Source: a virus. Taken from it: a DNA stretch of 33,435 nucleotides. The stretch is taken from positions 1 to 33,435 of IMG/VR virus record IMGVR_UViG_3300031576_000222; one strand, 5' to 3'. The first letter of the stretch is position 1; every line of letters begins with the position of its first letter. The position numbers and the translations under genes are program-made. Positions 24,834 through 33,434 of the stretch are shown one piece after another. Below the pieces are notes generated by a model. The model was given only the letters and a program-made list of their open reading frames with translations, was not told where the DNA came from and did not search any database.

Positions 24834-25837
24834 GAAACCCCCGGCCTTGTACCAACGAGGCCGAGCCGCAACGCGCAAGCAGCGTCGGCTCGCTCGGCCG
24901 TGCGCTCCCACGTCCACCGCCTCGCGTTGTCGGCATTCGAATCGGCGGCCGCTGCCGCTTCCGGATAGCGCGCCATCACGAGCCGCATGGCCTCGGCGAG
25001 TACTGGCGGGTCCACCCACGAGCTCGTGACAATGGTCCCGTCGCTCGTCTCCGTCCGCACCGGGCGACCCTTCACCGAGGTGAACGTTCCGGGCGCCGCG
25101 AAGTCCCGCATGCCCGGGACGTCGGTCATCACCGCCGGCAGCGCCGTCGCCAAAGCCTCGTGTGCGACGAGCCCCCAGCCCTCGCCGCCCGTCGGTAGGA
25201 CGAAGCCGTGCGCGGGCCAGTAGATCTCGGAGACGAGCTGTTCGGTTGAGAGGCGGCGCCAGTCGGTGATCACGTTTTGCTCGCGCTCAATCTGCTCGGG
25301 GCGAGAGCCGTGCGAGGTCTTGAGATAGAGCTCGACCTTGTCGCCGTGTGCGGCGAAGGCCCCGTTCCACGTCATCATCAGGACGTCGAGCCCCTTCCTG
25401 AAGTTCGGCGCCCCGACCCATAGCCACCGGAAGGGCAGCGTCCGTGGCCGCGGCACGGGCGGCGGCTTGAACACGTCCGGGTCTACGCCGCAGCCGATCA
25501 TCGCCACGGGCTTCTCGGTCGCCGACATGAGCACACCGCGCGACCAGCTCGAGGGGGTGAGAATCAAGTCGGCGCGGTCGAGCCCGCGCCTCGTATCGCT
25601 TGGGACCTCTTCGGTCTCCGTCATCGTCACGAGGACGTGCGGCAGGTGTTCGGCGCCCGGCACCCGCTCCATCGCTGAGGCCTGGCATGCCTGCCAAACG
25701 ACCTCGGCGTCGGTCGCACCCCCCGTCCATTCCCAGCCGCGGGCGGTGAGGGCATGCGCCAGCGCCGCCGTCATTGTCGCGTAGCCGTAGCCGTTCCCTA
25801 CGTGGGCGATGCCTCGGTCGTGCCAGAATCCCCGCAT
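24821..25837 (-). CDS. Glycosyltransferase, GT4-like GT-B fold
   Basis: A 338-residue product starting at ATG 25837, where GGGGGAGGGG directly upstream supports this start over the longer frame. It opens with MRGFWHDRGIAHVGNGYGYATM, the N-terminal donor/acceptor loop of GT-B enzymes. Then it has LTPSSWSRGVLMSA, GCGVDPDVFKPP and RWLWVGAPNFRKGLDVL, which typically end the N-domain and begin the nucleotide-binding domain. Next is GGEGWGLVAHEALATALPAVMTDV with the two-glutamate EX7E motif that binds the donor sugar. It would transfer a sugar from a nucleotide-sugar donor. It is embedded in tail genes: it overlaps the preceding gene by 40 bp and ends 67 bp before the tail tube start. Virion protein glycosylation or host surface modification are candidate roles. 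Confidence 0.85.
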   Translation of the reverse strand: MRGFWHDRGIAHVGNGYGYATMTAALAHALTARGWEWTGGATDAEVVWQACQASAMERVPGAEHLPHVLVTMTETEEVPSDTRRGLDRADLILTPSSWSRGVLMSATEKPVAMIGCGVDPDVFKPPPVPRPRTLPFRWLWVGAPNFRKGLDVLMMTWNGAFAAHGDKVELYLKTSHGSRPEQIEREQNVITDWRRLSTEQLVSEIYWPAHGFVLPTGGEGWGLVAHEALATALPAVMTDVPGMRDFAAPGTFTSVKGRPVRTETSDGTIVTSSWVDPPVLAEAMRLVMARYPEAAAAADSNADNARRWTWERTAERADAACALRLGLVGTRPGVSLVA

Positions 25838-26433
25838 ACCCCTCCCCCAGCGAGGGCGCGGCGCGCCCTCTTCCTCACTTTGACGGCCCGAAGTAGTCGC
25901 GGTCTCCCGCCCGTCGCACAGCGACCGGTGCGCCGCCGAGCCTTTCGCATTTCGTGGGCATCGTAGACCTCGGGAACGTCGGCCCGATTGTCGAGCGCAT
26001 CCAGCCACGGCCGTAGTATCCCGGCCCGGACCCAGTCCTGATCGAGGCCGAGCATGTCGCATACGTCCCCGAACGGGATGAAATCGCATTCGCGCGGGTG
26101 CTCGTCGAGCAGCCACGAGAGCTCGTCGTCTACGCGCTCCTCGTTCACTGTCAGCGTAGACTTCCCCTGGCGCTTGAGCACCCGCCCGAAGCGCCGCACG
26201 TGTTCGGCCGCCCGGGTTAAGGTGGCGACGCATTCTTCGAGAAGCGCGAGCAGCAAGCGCCGTTCGGGGGCGACCTCTAGGTCGCCCTGCCCCTGCGGCG
26301 ATAGATACTGGCACGCGAGGAGGCGGCCAATGAACACGGTGTCGCCCCACAGCACGACGCCTGGCCGCCGCCGACGGTCACGGCGTCGGATACGCGTGAG
26401 AACAACCACGCTTGGGGCCGAGCTAGCGGCCAT
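25798..26433 (-). CDS. Conserved hypothetical protein of a deltaproteobacterial/phage-associated family
   Basis: A 211-residue protein with a conserved core at about residues 57-150: RRLLLALLEECVATLTRAAEHV, then DDELSWLLDEHPRECDFIPFGDVCDMLGLDQDWVRAGILRPWL. I recall similar sequences (FSF-NVCE-LGLDPDYLR) as hypothetical proteins in Deltaproteobacteria, Acidobacteria and related genomes, with no known function. The C-terminus is very basic (RKARRRTGRCATGGRPRLLRAVKVRKRARRAL), suggesting nucleic-acid or virion binding. The ATG at 26433 overlaps the stop of the tail terminator gene as ATGA, so it is translationally coupled. Its end overlaps the glycosyltransferase start by 40 bp. Position inside the tail operon makes it likely to be expressed with virion genes. 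Confidence 0.75.
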   Translation of the reverse strand: MAASSAPSVVVLTRIRRRDRRRRPGVVLWGDTVFIGRLLACQYLSPQGQGDLEVAPERRLLLALLEECVATLTRAAEHVRRFGRVLKRQGKSTLTVNEERVDDELSWLLDEHPRECDFIPFGDVCDMLGLDQDWVRAGILRPWLDALDNRADVPEVYDAHEMRKARRRTGRCATGGRPRLLRAVKVRKRARRALAGGGVCGDSGTTEASPT

Positions 26434-26897
26434 CAGAACACCGCCGGTCGAGCGCTCGGAGACTCGTACTGGATCTCGAAGTAAATCTCGGTCACGAGCT
26501 GGCCGTTATTGTTCCACACGTCCACGCCGCGGCACCATATTTCGAGCGACAGAGTGACGCCGTTCTGGTCGGTGACGGAGAGGTCGATGCCCATCGCCTT
26601 CCGGACGTCGCCGGCGTGCTCCGTGTGGCGTTCGTCGGCATCGCTGTAGTCGGTCTCGGTGACCGCCACCATGACGTCCATCTTCGAGTTGTCGGTGCGG
26701 CTCGCGAGATCCTGGCGGATCTCCTCCTTGCCCACCTTCACGTAGACCGTAAGCGGCGAGTCGGGCAGCGCCGGCAAATCGTCGGGGGCCGACGTGACGA
26801 GCACCGGCGTGAAGTGGTACTCGGGGCGACGCAGCGTATCCATGCGCACTTTCACGGCGTCCGAAATCTTCTGCCGAAGGTACGTGTCAGCCGCCAC
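26433..26897 (-). CDS. Tail terminator/completion protein
   Basis: A 154-residue protein after the HK97 gp10-like gene, the normal place of the tail terminator that caps the tube. The start is a GTG at 26897 with AAAGGGGGACCGG before it. The longer frame reads through the upstream gene. Features: TYLRQKISDAVKVRMDTL, then YHFTPVLVTSAPDDLPALPDSPLTVYVKVGKEEI (about 27-60), MDVMVAVTETDYSDADERHTEHAGDVRKAM and a C-terminal GQLVTEIYFEIQYESPSARP. This is the strand-helix-strand pattern of tail completion proteins. It overlaps the preceding gene by 11 bp and the following gene by ATGA, so the set is translated as a chain. Confidence 0.75.
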   Translation of the reverse strand: MAADTYLRQKISDAVKVRMDTLRRPEYHFTPVLVTSAPDDLPALPDSPLTVYVKVGKEEIRQDLASRTDNSKMDVMVAVTETDYSDADERHTEHAGDVRKAMGIDLSVTDQNGVTLSLEIWCRGVDVWNNNGQLVTEIYFEIQYESPSARPAVF

Positions 26898-27609
26898 CCG
26901 GTCCCCCTTTGGCGAGTGCGCCCTGTGTGTCGAGAACGTGGGTGAGGGCAACGCCGAGCCGCGTCTCGATTGCCTCCGACCATATCTTCATCTCGGGGGC
27001 CAGGAAGGAGCGCTTCGGAATCTTCACGGACTTCTTCAGCACGAACAGCGCGACGAGGTTCCCAACGTCTTTCTTCGAGCGTGCGCTCGCGAGCTTGCCA
27101 ACGATGAGGAGCGAGCCGCCGAAGCCCTCCGTGACGAAAGTCCCGTCGAACTTCCCGCCCGCCCCCTGCTTCGCCTCGTAAGCCGTCCACCGCTGCACGC
27201 CCGCTGGCGTGAGACTGGCCGGCAACGGAATGGTGAGCCACTTCTTCCGCACTGGCCGGATCGTCGCGCCGAACTCATGCGCGGCTGCGTAGACGAGGGC
27301 CTCGGTACGTTTCAGTGTGCCGAGCTCGGCAACGCCGCGTCCGCGCTGCGTTGTCACCTTGAAGCCGATGCTGCGCTTGAGTTGCGCGCTACGTGTCCCG
27401 AGCGGCGCGCCCTCGGGCGTCCGGTTGCCGAACATCGAGCGCCGGCCCGAGAGCCGGTTCTCCTGGATGCGCCGCGCACCCTTGGCGCTCTCCTCCGTGA
27501 GGATGGCCTTGATCGCTGCACTCAGCGTCTCGTCGGCGCTGTTCATTTTCAGCAGCAAGCGCCGCCCGTCGAACTTCACGCGCCACGGTGATGCCGACGT
27601 GACCGGCAC
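26887..27609 (-). CDS. HK97 gp10-like neck/tail completion protein
   Basis: A 240-residue product. It has the HK97 gp10-like arrangement: an N-terminal helix (AIKAILTEESAKGARRIQENRL), then YAAAHEFGATIRPVRKKWLTIPLPASL (about 107-133), where HEFG is the usual signature. A later LFVLKKSVKIPKRSFLAPEMKIWSEAIETRL (about 188-218) corresponds to the conserved IPARPF-type segment. These proteins join the connector to the tail. The start is a GTG at 27609, four bases after the gp6-like stop, with only a modest ribosome binding site. An internal ATG at 27546 (MNSADETL) is an alternative. It is about 80 residues longer than typical gp10-like proteins. Confidence 0.8.
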   Translation of the reverse strand: MPVTSASPWRVKFDGRRLLLKMNSADETLSAAIKAILTEESAKGARRIQENRLSGRRSMFGNRTPEGAPLGTRSAQLKRSIGFKVTTQRGRGVAELGTLKRTEALVYAAAHEFGATIRPVRKKWLTIPLPASLTPAGVQRWTAYEAKQGAGGKFDGTFVTEGFGGSLLIVGKLASARSKKDVGNLVALFVLKKSVKIPKRSFLAPEMKIWSEAIETRLGVALTHVLDTQGALAKGGPGGG

Positions 27610-27612
27610 GGC

Positions 27613-28221
27613 CTACCACCCGCCGAGGATCGCGTGGCCATCGAGTACGGCACGCACGTCCTTCAGTAGCTCGCTCGGTGTCGATACGGTGAAGCTCCCG
27701 CCCTGGACGCCCTGGCTTTGGACGCCAAGTGAGAGCCGGCGCTGCCACCAGAACGCGACCTGCTTCACGCACGCCGCCCGTATGTCCTTTGGTACGTGGG
27801 TGAGGTCGGTCCCAAACCCACCGGTCCACGTGACCCGGAGCGCTTGCGGCCCCTCGCGCCAGAGCGCCCCGTACTTCCGGTGCAACATGCCGGTGCGATC
27901 GTCGAACACGTAGGCTTTGGGATCGACGAGTGTGCCGCCGGTCCATTCTTGGTCGAGGCTTCCGTTGACCGCCGAGACGGTGCCTGCCGTTCCGGTCCGG
28001 CTGCCGAAGGCCGGAAGCTGGATCATCGAGACGTCGCGCTCGACGTCGAACACGACGGTGCGTGACTCGAAGTAAAAAAGACGGCCAGTCTCTTGCTCCG
28101 CCCGTTCCGAGAAGGCGCGGATCTCGCCGGCGCACCAATCGCGCCCCGCGGCGTCCACAGTGTTGAGTCCGGGGTAGCGCTCTAACTCGGTCAGACTGCA
28201 GAGCTCGAGCAGCGATCCCAC
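27613..28221 (-). CDS. Head-tail connector (gp6-like adaptor)
   Basis: A 202-residue protein that would sit under the portal ring and start the neck. Features: LTELERYPGLNTVDAAGRDWCAGEIRAFSERAEQETGRLF (about 10-49), helices of the gp6/gp15 adaptor fold; then a beta region (VVFDVERDVSMIQLPAFG and GTVSAVNGSL) and the closing helices VPKDIRAACVKQVAFWWQRRL (about 143-163), where the DI-AAC-Q-A-W pattern is typical. The GTG start at 28221 overlaps the previous stop (TAGTG), so it is translationally coupled. Its place between the small beta protein and gp10-like gene matches a siphovirus order. Confidence 0.85.
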   Translation of the reverse strand: MGSLLELCSLTELERYPGLNTVDAAGRDWCAGEIRAFSERAEQETGRLFYFESRTVVFDVERDVSMIQLPAFGSRTGTAGTVSAVNGSLDQEWTGGTLVDPKAYVFDDRTGMLHRKYGALWREGPQALRVTWTGGFGTDLTHVPKDIRAACVKQVAFWWQRRLSLGVQSQGVQGGSFTVSTPSELLKDVRAVLDGHAILGGW

Positions 28222-28616
28222 TACGTCACCTTCTCCGCATTCCTAACGTTTACGTGCACGAGCATGAGTCCGGTGCGCGTCATGCTTTGGTCGTCGAGCC
28301 ACGAGAAAAGGAACTGCGCCACGTGCCTCTCGACGCTCCGTTTCTGATCCGTGATCGCCATGTCGGCAACGACGAGCTTCATTCGGAACTTCCCCTGCGC
28401 GTCCACCGCGAACTCGCCGGTCGTACTAGGAGCACCGACGAGAACCTGTACGGCCGTGCGGCTGTTGATCACCGGGCTGCTGGACTCGTCGAGATTGTAG
28501 AGGGTGAAAACGACCGACGAGACGTCGGTGGTCACAAGAGCATCGCCGTCCTCGTCGATCAGTTCGCCCGTCAGTATCGGGCTTGTTTTTTCCCACCCCT
28601 CGACGACATGCAGCAC
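28221..28616 (-). CDS. Small beta-rich phage protein in the connector region
   Basis: A 131-residue product with an early TSPILTGELIDEDGDALVTTDVSSVVFTLYNLDES (about 11-45) that looks like an Ig-like or carbohydrate-binding beta sandwich, followed by FAVDAQGKFRMKLVVADMAI and FLFSWLDDQSMTRTGLMLVHVNV. Proteins of this kind are often found beside head-tail connectors, where they may decorate the head or neck. I do not recognise a named family. The GTG start at 28616 has GCGGAGG 7 nt upstream. Its stop overlaps the next gene's start. Confidence 0.75.
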   Translation of the reverse strand: MLHVVEGWEKTSPILTGELIDEDGDALVTTDVSSVVFTLYNLDESSSPVINSRTAVQVLVGAPSTTGEFAVDAQGKFRMKLVVADMAITDQKRSVERHVAQFLFSWLDDQSMTRTGLMLVHVNVRNAEKVT

Positions 28617-28628
28617 AGCCGCCTCCGC

Positions 28629-29150
28629 TTACTTACTTCGTCGAGGGTTCCGGCGCCGGGGCCGACTGGCACGTTTCTGCTTGTCGCGAGACTCGCTCGA
28701 GTTCTGCAGCAACGAGGCGAGCGCCCCGCGGGAGATCGGCGTGAGGTTCGTCATGTAGAGCCGCGGACCCCACTCGATGTATCCCGACACGTCGAGCGGC
28801 GCCGTCGTCCGCCCGAGCTTCTCGCGGTAGAGAATGCGGAGCTCCCGATCGACGCGCTCGTCGTCGAGAAACTGCTTGGCCGAGCCCTCGGTCGAGAAAC
28901 CATACGACCGCAACGTCGCGACGCACGCCGGGAGTACGCGCGCGACCTCCCGCTCGTCGAACCCCTTTGCCACGAGCTGGCGGCCGAGCCACCGCTTAGA
29001 AAGCAGGCCCCGCCGACGCACCCGTCCGCCTGACTTTTCCCGTTGCGTAAGTGCACTGGCGGCCGCCCGCCGTGCGTCCCTCTTCGTCCCCGTCCCTCGA
29101 AGTACGCGTGCCGCGGCTGCGGCAACGCCCTTGCTAGTTTTTTCCGCCAT
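28629..29150 (-). CDS. Basic phage protein of unknown function
   Basis: A 173-residue, strongly basic protein. It begins AEKTSKGVAAAAARVLRG and AASALTQREKSGGRVRRRG, a pattern I recall from hypothetical proteins near phage head genes. A helical middle follows (QLVAKGFDEREVARVLPACVATLRSYGF), then a beta patch (RTTAPLDVSGYIEWGPRLYMTNLTPISRGAL) and an Arg/Lys-rich tail. It could bind DNA or nucleocapsid. It starts at ATG 29150 with a weak GGGG-type ribosome binding site and ends 12 bp before the next start. Confidence 0.7.
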   Translation of the reverse strand: MAEKTSKGVAAAAARVLRGTGTKRDARRAAASALTQREKSGGRVRRRGLLSKRWLGRQLVAKGFDEREVARVLPACVATLRSYGFSTEGSAKQFLDDERVDRELRILYREKLGRTTAPLDVSGYIEWGPRLYMTNLTPISRGALASLLQNSSESRDKQKRASRPRRRNPRRSK

Positions 29151-29165
29151 CGTCCCGTCCCCCCA

Positions 29166-29627
29166 CTAGGCGTTGCCATGCCTGAACACGACTCCGACGC
29201 CGGCGGATTCGTCGGCCCACTTGAAGATGAAGTCCCCGCTATTGGTTACGCGCGCGACCGCAAGATCGACCTTGCCGATCAGGTAGCTATCCGCGTCAGT
29301 CGTTACCGGTCGAACGATGAGTCCGGCCGCGATGGTCCCGGCCTCTATGGCCGTCCACGTCTCGTTCGCCGCCTTGAGTTCGATGCGATCGTTCGCGTTG
29401 TCCTGCAGCACCGTCTTTGTGCTGAGCACATGCCGGCCCGAGCCGCCGAAACCGGCGACGTAGCCGGTGCCGGATAGCTCGCCGAGCGTCGTAATGTCGC
29501 CCACGAAATCGTTGTCGGCGGTCGCGTTGTTTGCACTCGTGACGAGGATGACGCGGACGGTATCGTTGACCCAGTCGTGGACTTTCTTTGCAAAGTCCGC
29601 CTTGGCCCGATTCGTTATGAACCCCAT
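29166..29627 (-). CDS. Virion structural protein candidate (head decoration/fibre-like)
   Basis: A 153-residue protein: MGFITNRAKADFAKKVHDWVNDTVRVILVTSANNATADNDFVGDI at the start, then GELSGTGYVAGFGGSGRHVL (about 49-68), LKAANETWTAIEAGTIAAGLIV, and a C-terminal beta region ending VVFRHGNA. I recall similar sequences as small structural proteins next to phage capsid or head-decoration genes, but their exact role is not settled. GGAGGGG lies 4 nt before the ATG at 29627. It comes before the connector genes, as expected for a head-associated protein. The GGTAGCATAG motif lies about 35 nt upstream of its start. Confidence 0.65.
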   Translation of the reverse strand: MGFITNRAKADFAKKVHDWVNDTVRVILVTSANNATADNDFVGDITTLGELSGTGYVAGFGGSGRHVLSTKTVLQDNANDRIELKAANETWTAIEAGTIAAGLIVRPVTTDADSYLIGKVDLAVARVTNSGDFIFKWADESAGVGVVFRHGNA

Positions 29628-29655
29628 CCGCCCCTCCGCTCCGCCGCCTAACGAT

Positions 29656-29673
29656 TGCGCCTATGCTACCGCG
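29656..29673 (-). promoter_or_regulatory. GGTAGCATAG motif upstream of the virion protein gene
   Basis: Partner of the motif at 24811-24833. On the minus strand it reads CGCGGTAGCATAGGCGCAAT, about 30-46 bp before ATG 29627. The shared ten bases and the CAA-CG context make a common regulatory role possible. Chance similarity is not excluded. Confidence 0.3.
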
Positions 29674-29687
29674 TCGTCGGCCAATCA

Positions 29688-30743
29688 TCACGCCAGCTCG
29701 ACCCACGCGGCCCCCGCCTCTCTAAGCCGCACGACGGTGCGAGTCGTCGCCTCCGCGACGACGACGTAGCGCGCTCCACCTTCCGAGAGCGCAACGGTGC
29801 GCACGCTCGCTTCGATGAGTTCCACGTAGAGGGCACCGGCCTCGACAAGCGTGACGTTCGCCGCGGTGATTGCATCCGGTACGTCCCCGCCGATCGTTAC
29901 GCCGTCGCCATCCGGTGCGCTCCAAACGGACGCCGCGACGACGCTTGCCCCGTTTGCCGCGCCTACGGTCCCGGCCGCCTGCGCGGACGTCCACGTAGAG
30001 AGCGCCGCGAGGCCCGAGGCCGAGACGGCACCAGCCGCACCCGTTCCGTTGGGGGCCGTCCAGGTAGAGAGCGCGACCACGGCGGTACCGGACGCGGACC
30101 CCGGAGCGCCGCTCGCCGCCGGGGCCTCGTACGTAGAGACGGCGGCCGTGCCGGCACCGGTTACGGCCTGGGGGGCACCGGCGCCGGCAGGTGCCGTCCA
30201 TGCGCTCGATACGAGCAGCCCGGCGCCGGCAACTAGGTTTTGACTGGACGCGTCAGGGGCGGTCCACGCAGACGCCGCGACAAGGCCGGCGCCGCTTGTC
30301 GCACCGGCGGCACCGGTGGGGACGGGGGCCGTCCACGGCGCCTCGGCCGCCACCCCGACCCCCGAGGCGGCACCGGGCGCCCCGGCGCCAGCGGGGACGG
30401 TCCAAGTAGAAGCGACAAGTACCCCGTCGCCCGACGTAATGGCGGAACTGTCGGCGACGGGGGCCGTCCAGGTAGACGTGACGAGCGAGGCCGTGCCATC
30501 GACGGCGCCGGCCGCCCCTGTCGCCGCTGGTGCGGTCCACGTCGAGACAGCGGCAACGCCGCTGCCCGATGCCGCCCCCACGGCGCTCGACCCCGCTGGG
30601 GCCGTCCAGGCCGTCGCGACGAGTAGGGCGACGCCGGTGACGATGCCGACGAAGCCCGAGCCGCCGGGCGAACTCCAGGAGGACTCGACGACGACGCCGT
30701 CGCCCGTCTGTTCGTTTTGGTCGAGAAGTAGGAGGAGCGACAT
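29688..30743 (-). CDS. Repeat-rich protein with 11-12 units of a 22-24 residue WTAP motif
   Basis: A 351-residue product. After MSLLLLLDQNEQTGDGVV it carries about eleven to twelve imperfect tandem units of 22-24 residues, each starting with TWTAP or a variant and continuing with small residues (PAGAGAPGAASGVGVAAEA type), at about residues 20-275. Trp and Pro recur at fixed positions, suggesting a solenoid or fibrous beta repeat. The C-terminal 70 residues are charged beta strands (TLVEAGALYVELIEASVRTVALSEGGARYVVVAE). It is likely to be a surface fibre or decoration. It has no signal peptide and a weak ribosome binding site, and I do not recognise the family. The DNA repeats are high GC and could vary in number by recombination. 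Confidence 0.7.
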   Translation of the reverse strand: MSLLLLLDQNEQTGDGVVVESSWSSPGGSGFVGIVTGVALLVATAWTAPAGSSAVGAASGSGVAAVSTWTAPAATGAAGAVDGTASLVTSTWTAPVADSSAITSGDGVLVASTWTVPAGAGAPGAASGVGVAAEAPWTAPVPTGAAGATSGAGLVAASAWTAPDASSQNLVAGAGLLVSSAWTAPAGAGAPQAVTGAGTAAVSTYEAPAASGAPGSASGTAVVALSTWTAPNGTGAAGAVSASGLAALSTWTSAQAAGTVGAANGASVVAASVWSAPDGDGVTIGGDVPDAITAANVTLVEAGALYVELIEASVRTVALSEGGARYVVVAEATTRTVVRLREAGAAWVELA

Positions 30744-30769
30744 GCCGACGACCTACGTGCGCCGCGGGC

Positions 30770-31075
30770 TCAGCCCGAGCCGGGTTCCCGTCGCTGTTCC
30801 TCGAGCAGTAGGACGAGGAGTTCTCGCTCTACCTCCCGGTTTTTTTTCGCCAGCGACTCGTTTTCTTTCGTGAGGCCCGCATTCGTTGCCCTCTCCGCGC
30901 CGAGCTCGTCCACGAGGGTTTCGACGCGAGCCTCGAGCTGGTCCACGTAGGTGCGCGACGCCGCCTGCCGAATGCCGAGAGCCGTCATGCAGAGCGCACC
31001 GGCGGAAATGGCCACGGCCGCTACGGCGATCCACGGCGAGAGCAGTGCCGGGCTCGTGCTGGCCTCGGCCGCCAT
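30770..31075 (-). CDS. Small membrane protein with coiled-coil tail
   Basis: A 101-residue protein from ATG 31075: MAAEASTSPALLSPW, a hydrophobic helix at about residues 16-37 (IAVAAVAISAGALCMTALGI), then a long charged coiled coil (YVDQLEARVETLVDELGAERATNAGLTKENESLAKKNREVERELLVLLLEEQ). The topology resembles the 93-residue protein at 3639-3920, though the sequence does not. The longer frame to 31603 is a shadow of the next gene. No good ribosome binding site is seen. An A8 run (AAA AAA AAC) near codon 82 contains a slippery heptamer, but a -1 shift makes only a short basic tail. Confidence 0.6.
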   Translation of the reverse strand: MAAEASTSPALLSPWIAVAAVAISAGALCMTALGIRQAASRTYVDQLEARVETLVDELGAERATNAGLTKENESLAKKNREVERELLVLLLEEQRREPGSG

Positions 31076-31107
31076 GGCGCCCCCGGTGTAGAGGACGAAG
31101 AGGAGGG

Positions 31108-31569
31108 CTAGGAGCTGCGGCCAGATCTTAGGCGCACGCCCGCCGAGATTCCCGCGAGACCTCCCTCCCCACCCCGGTCGAGGACAGCCAGCGTGTAGAA
31201 GAGCCCCATCAGCAACCCGTTGGCGCTCTGCAGCCAGACGCGCGGCGTCGGTAAGTCGGCCCCGAAGGATCCGAAGTGGACGGCAACACCGCCAAAGGCC
31301 GACATCAGGACCAACGTGTGCTGTGGCAACAAGAGCAAGCGCGCCTGCCATGAGGTGGGCGAGAGCCGCAGCGAGGGGAGAGCGCAGGCGGATGCGACGA
31401 GCATCAGGACACGCAAAAACTCGAGTCCGATCACTTGAGCGAAAATCGCCCACTGGATTCGCGCTAGCGCTTCCTCCGGTGTCGGAAGCGACAGGGTGAG
31501 GATCACCCCCCAGCTCGCATGGAGCGCCGTCACGTACGAGATCATCCAACGCGCGCGCCCGCTCTCCAT
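31108..31569 (-). CDS. Four-helix membrane protein, unknown function
   Basis: A 153-residue product with four likely transmembrane segments at about residues 9-28, 38-65, 82-105 and 115-132. The start ATG 31569 has GTGAGGCAAG upstream, a reasonable ribosome binding site. No enzyme motif is seen. Holins have 1-3 membrane spans, so four would be atypical. It ends 33 bp before the coiled-coil membrane protein, and the two may work together. It follows the methyltransferase gene on the same strand. Confidence 0.6.
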   Translation of the reverse strand: MESGRARWMISYVTALHASWGVILTLSLPTPEEALARIQWAIFAQVIGLEFLRVLMLVASACALPSLRLSPTSWQARLLLLPQHTLVLMSAFGGVAVHFGSFGADLPTPRVWLQSANGLLMGLFYTLAVLDRGGEGGLAGISAGVRLRSGRSS

Positions 31570-31778
31570 AGTCTTGCCTCACGGCGCCTCCCTTGCCCCC
31601 CACTGGGTAATTCTACACAGGAGGGCTCGCCGCTTTCGCGTGCGCCATCCGCCGCGGCCTACGGTCGAAGCCGAAAGAAACGATGCCCGCCTATCGTCAC
31701 CGTTGCCTTCCCCGCCTCCGCCCACGCCGGAGCCTTCTTTATGGGAAGTATGTACTTAGCGAAACCCCCTAACGGGTG
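31570..31778. other. Intergenic region after the right methyltransferase
   Basis: 209 bp without a supported gene. On the minus strand the short stem CCC-GTTA-GGG followed by GGTTT occurs just after the methyltransferase stop and may be a weak terminator. A short palindromic aagta-tg-tactt lies further on at 31744-31755. The rest shows no clear signal. Confidence 0.4.

Positions 31779-33434
<1,656 letters not shown>

Noticed and set aside
23585-25198. Plus-strand ORF of 537 residues opposite the tail tube and glycosyltransferase genes
   Set aside because: Arg-rich composition with no family features. Antisense to two well-supported genes.
30840-30847. A8 tract with a slippery heptamer in the small coiled-coil protein
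   Set aside because: A -1 shift gives only a short basic tail ending before the next gene. No second domain is joined, unlike the chaperone pair.
30770-31603. 277-residue extended version of the coiled-coil membrane protein
   Set aside because: The first 176 residues are an out-of-frame copy of the four-helix membrane protein gene. The internal ATG at 31075 starts the plausible protein.
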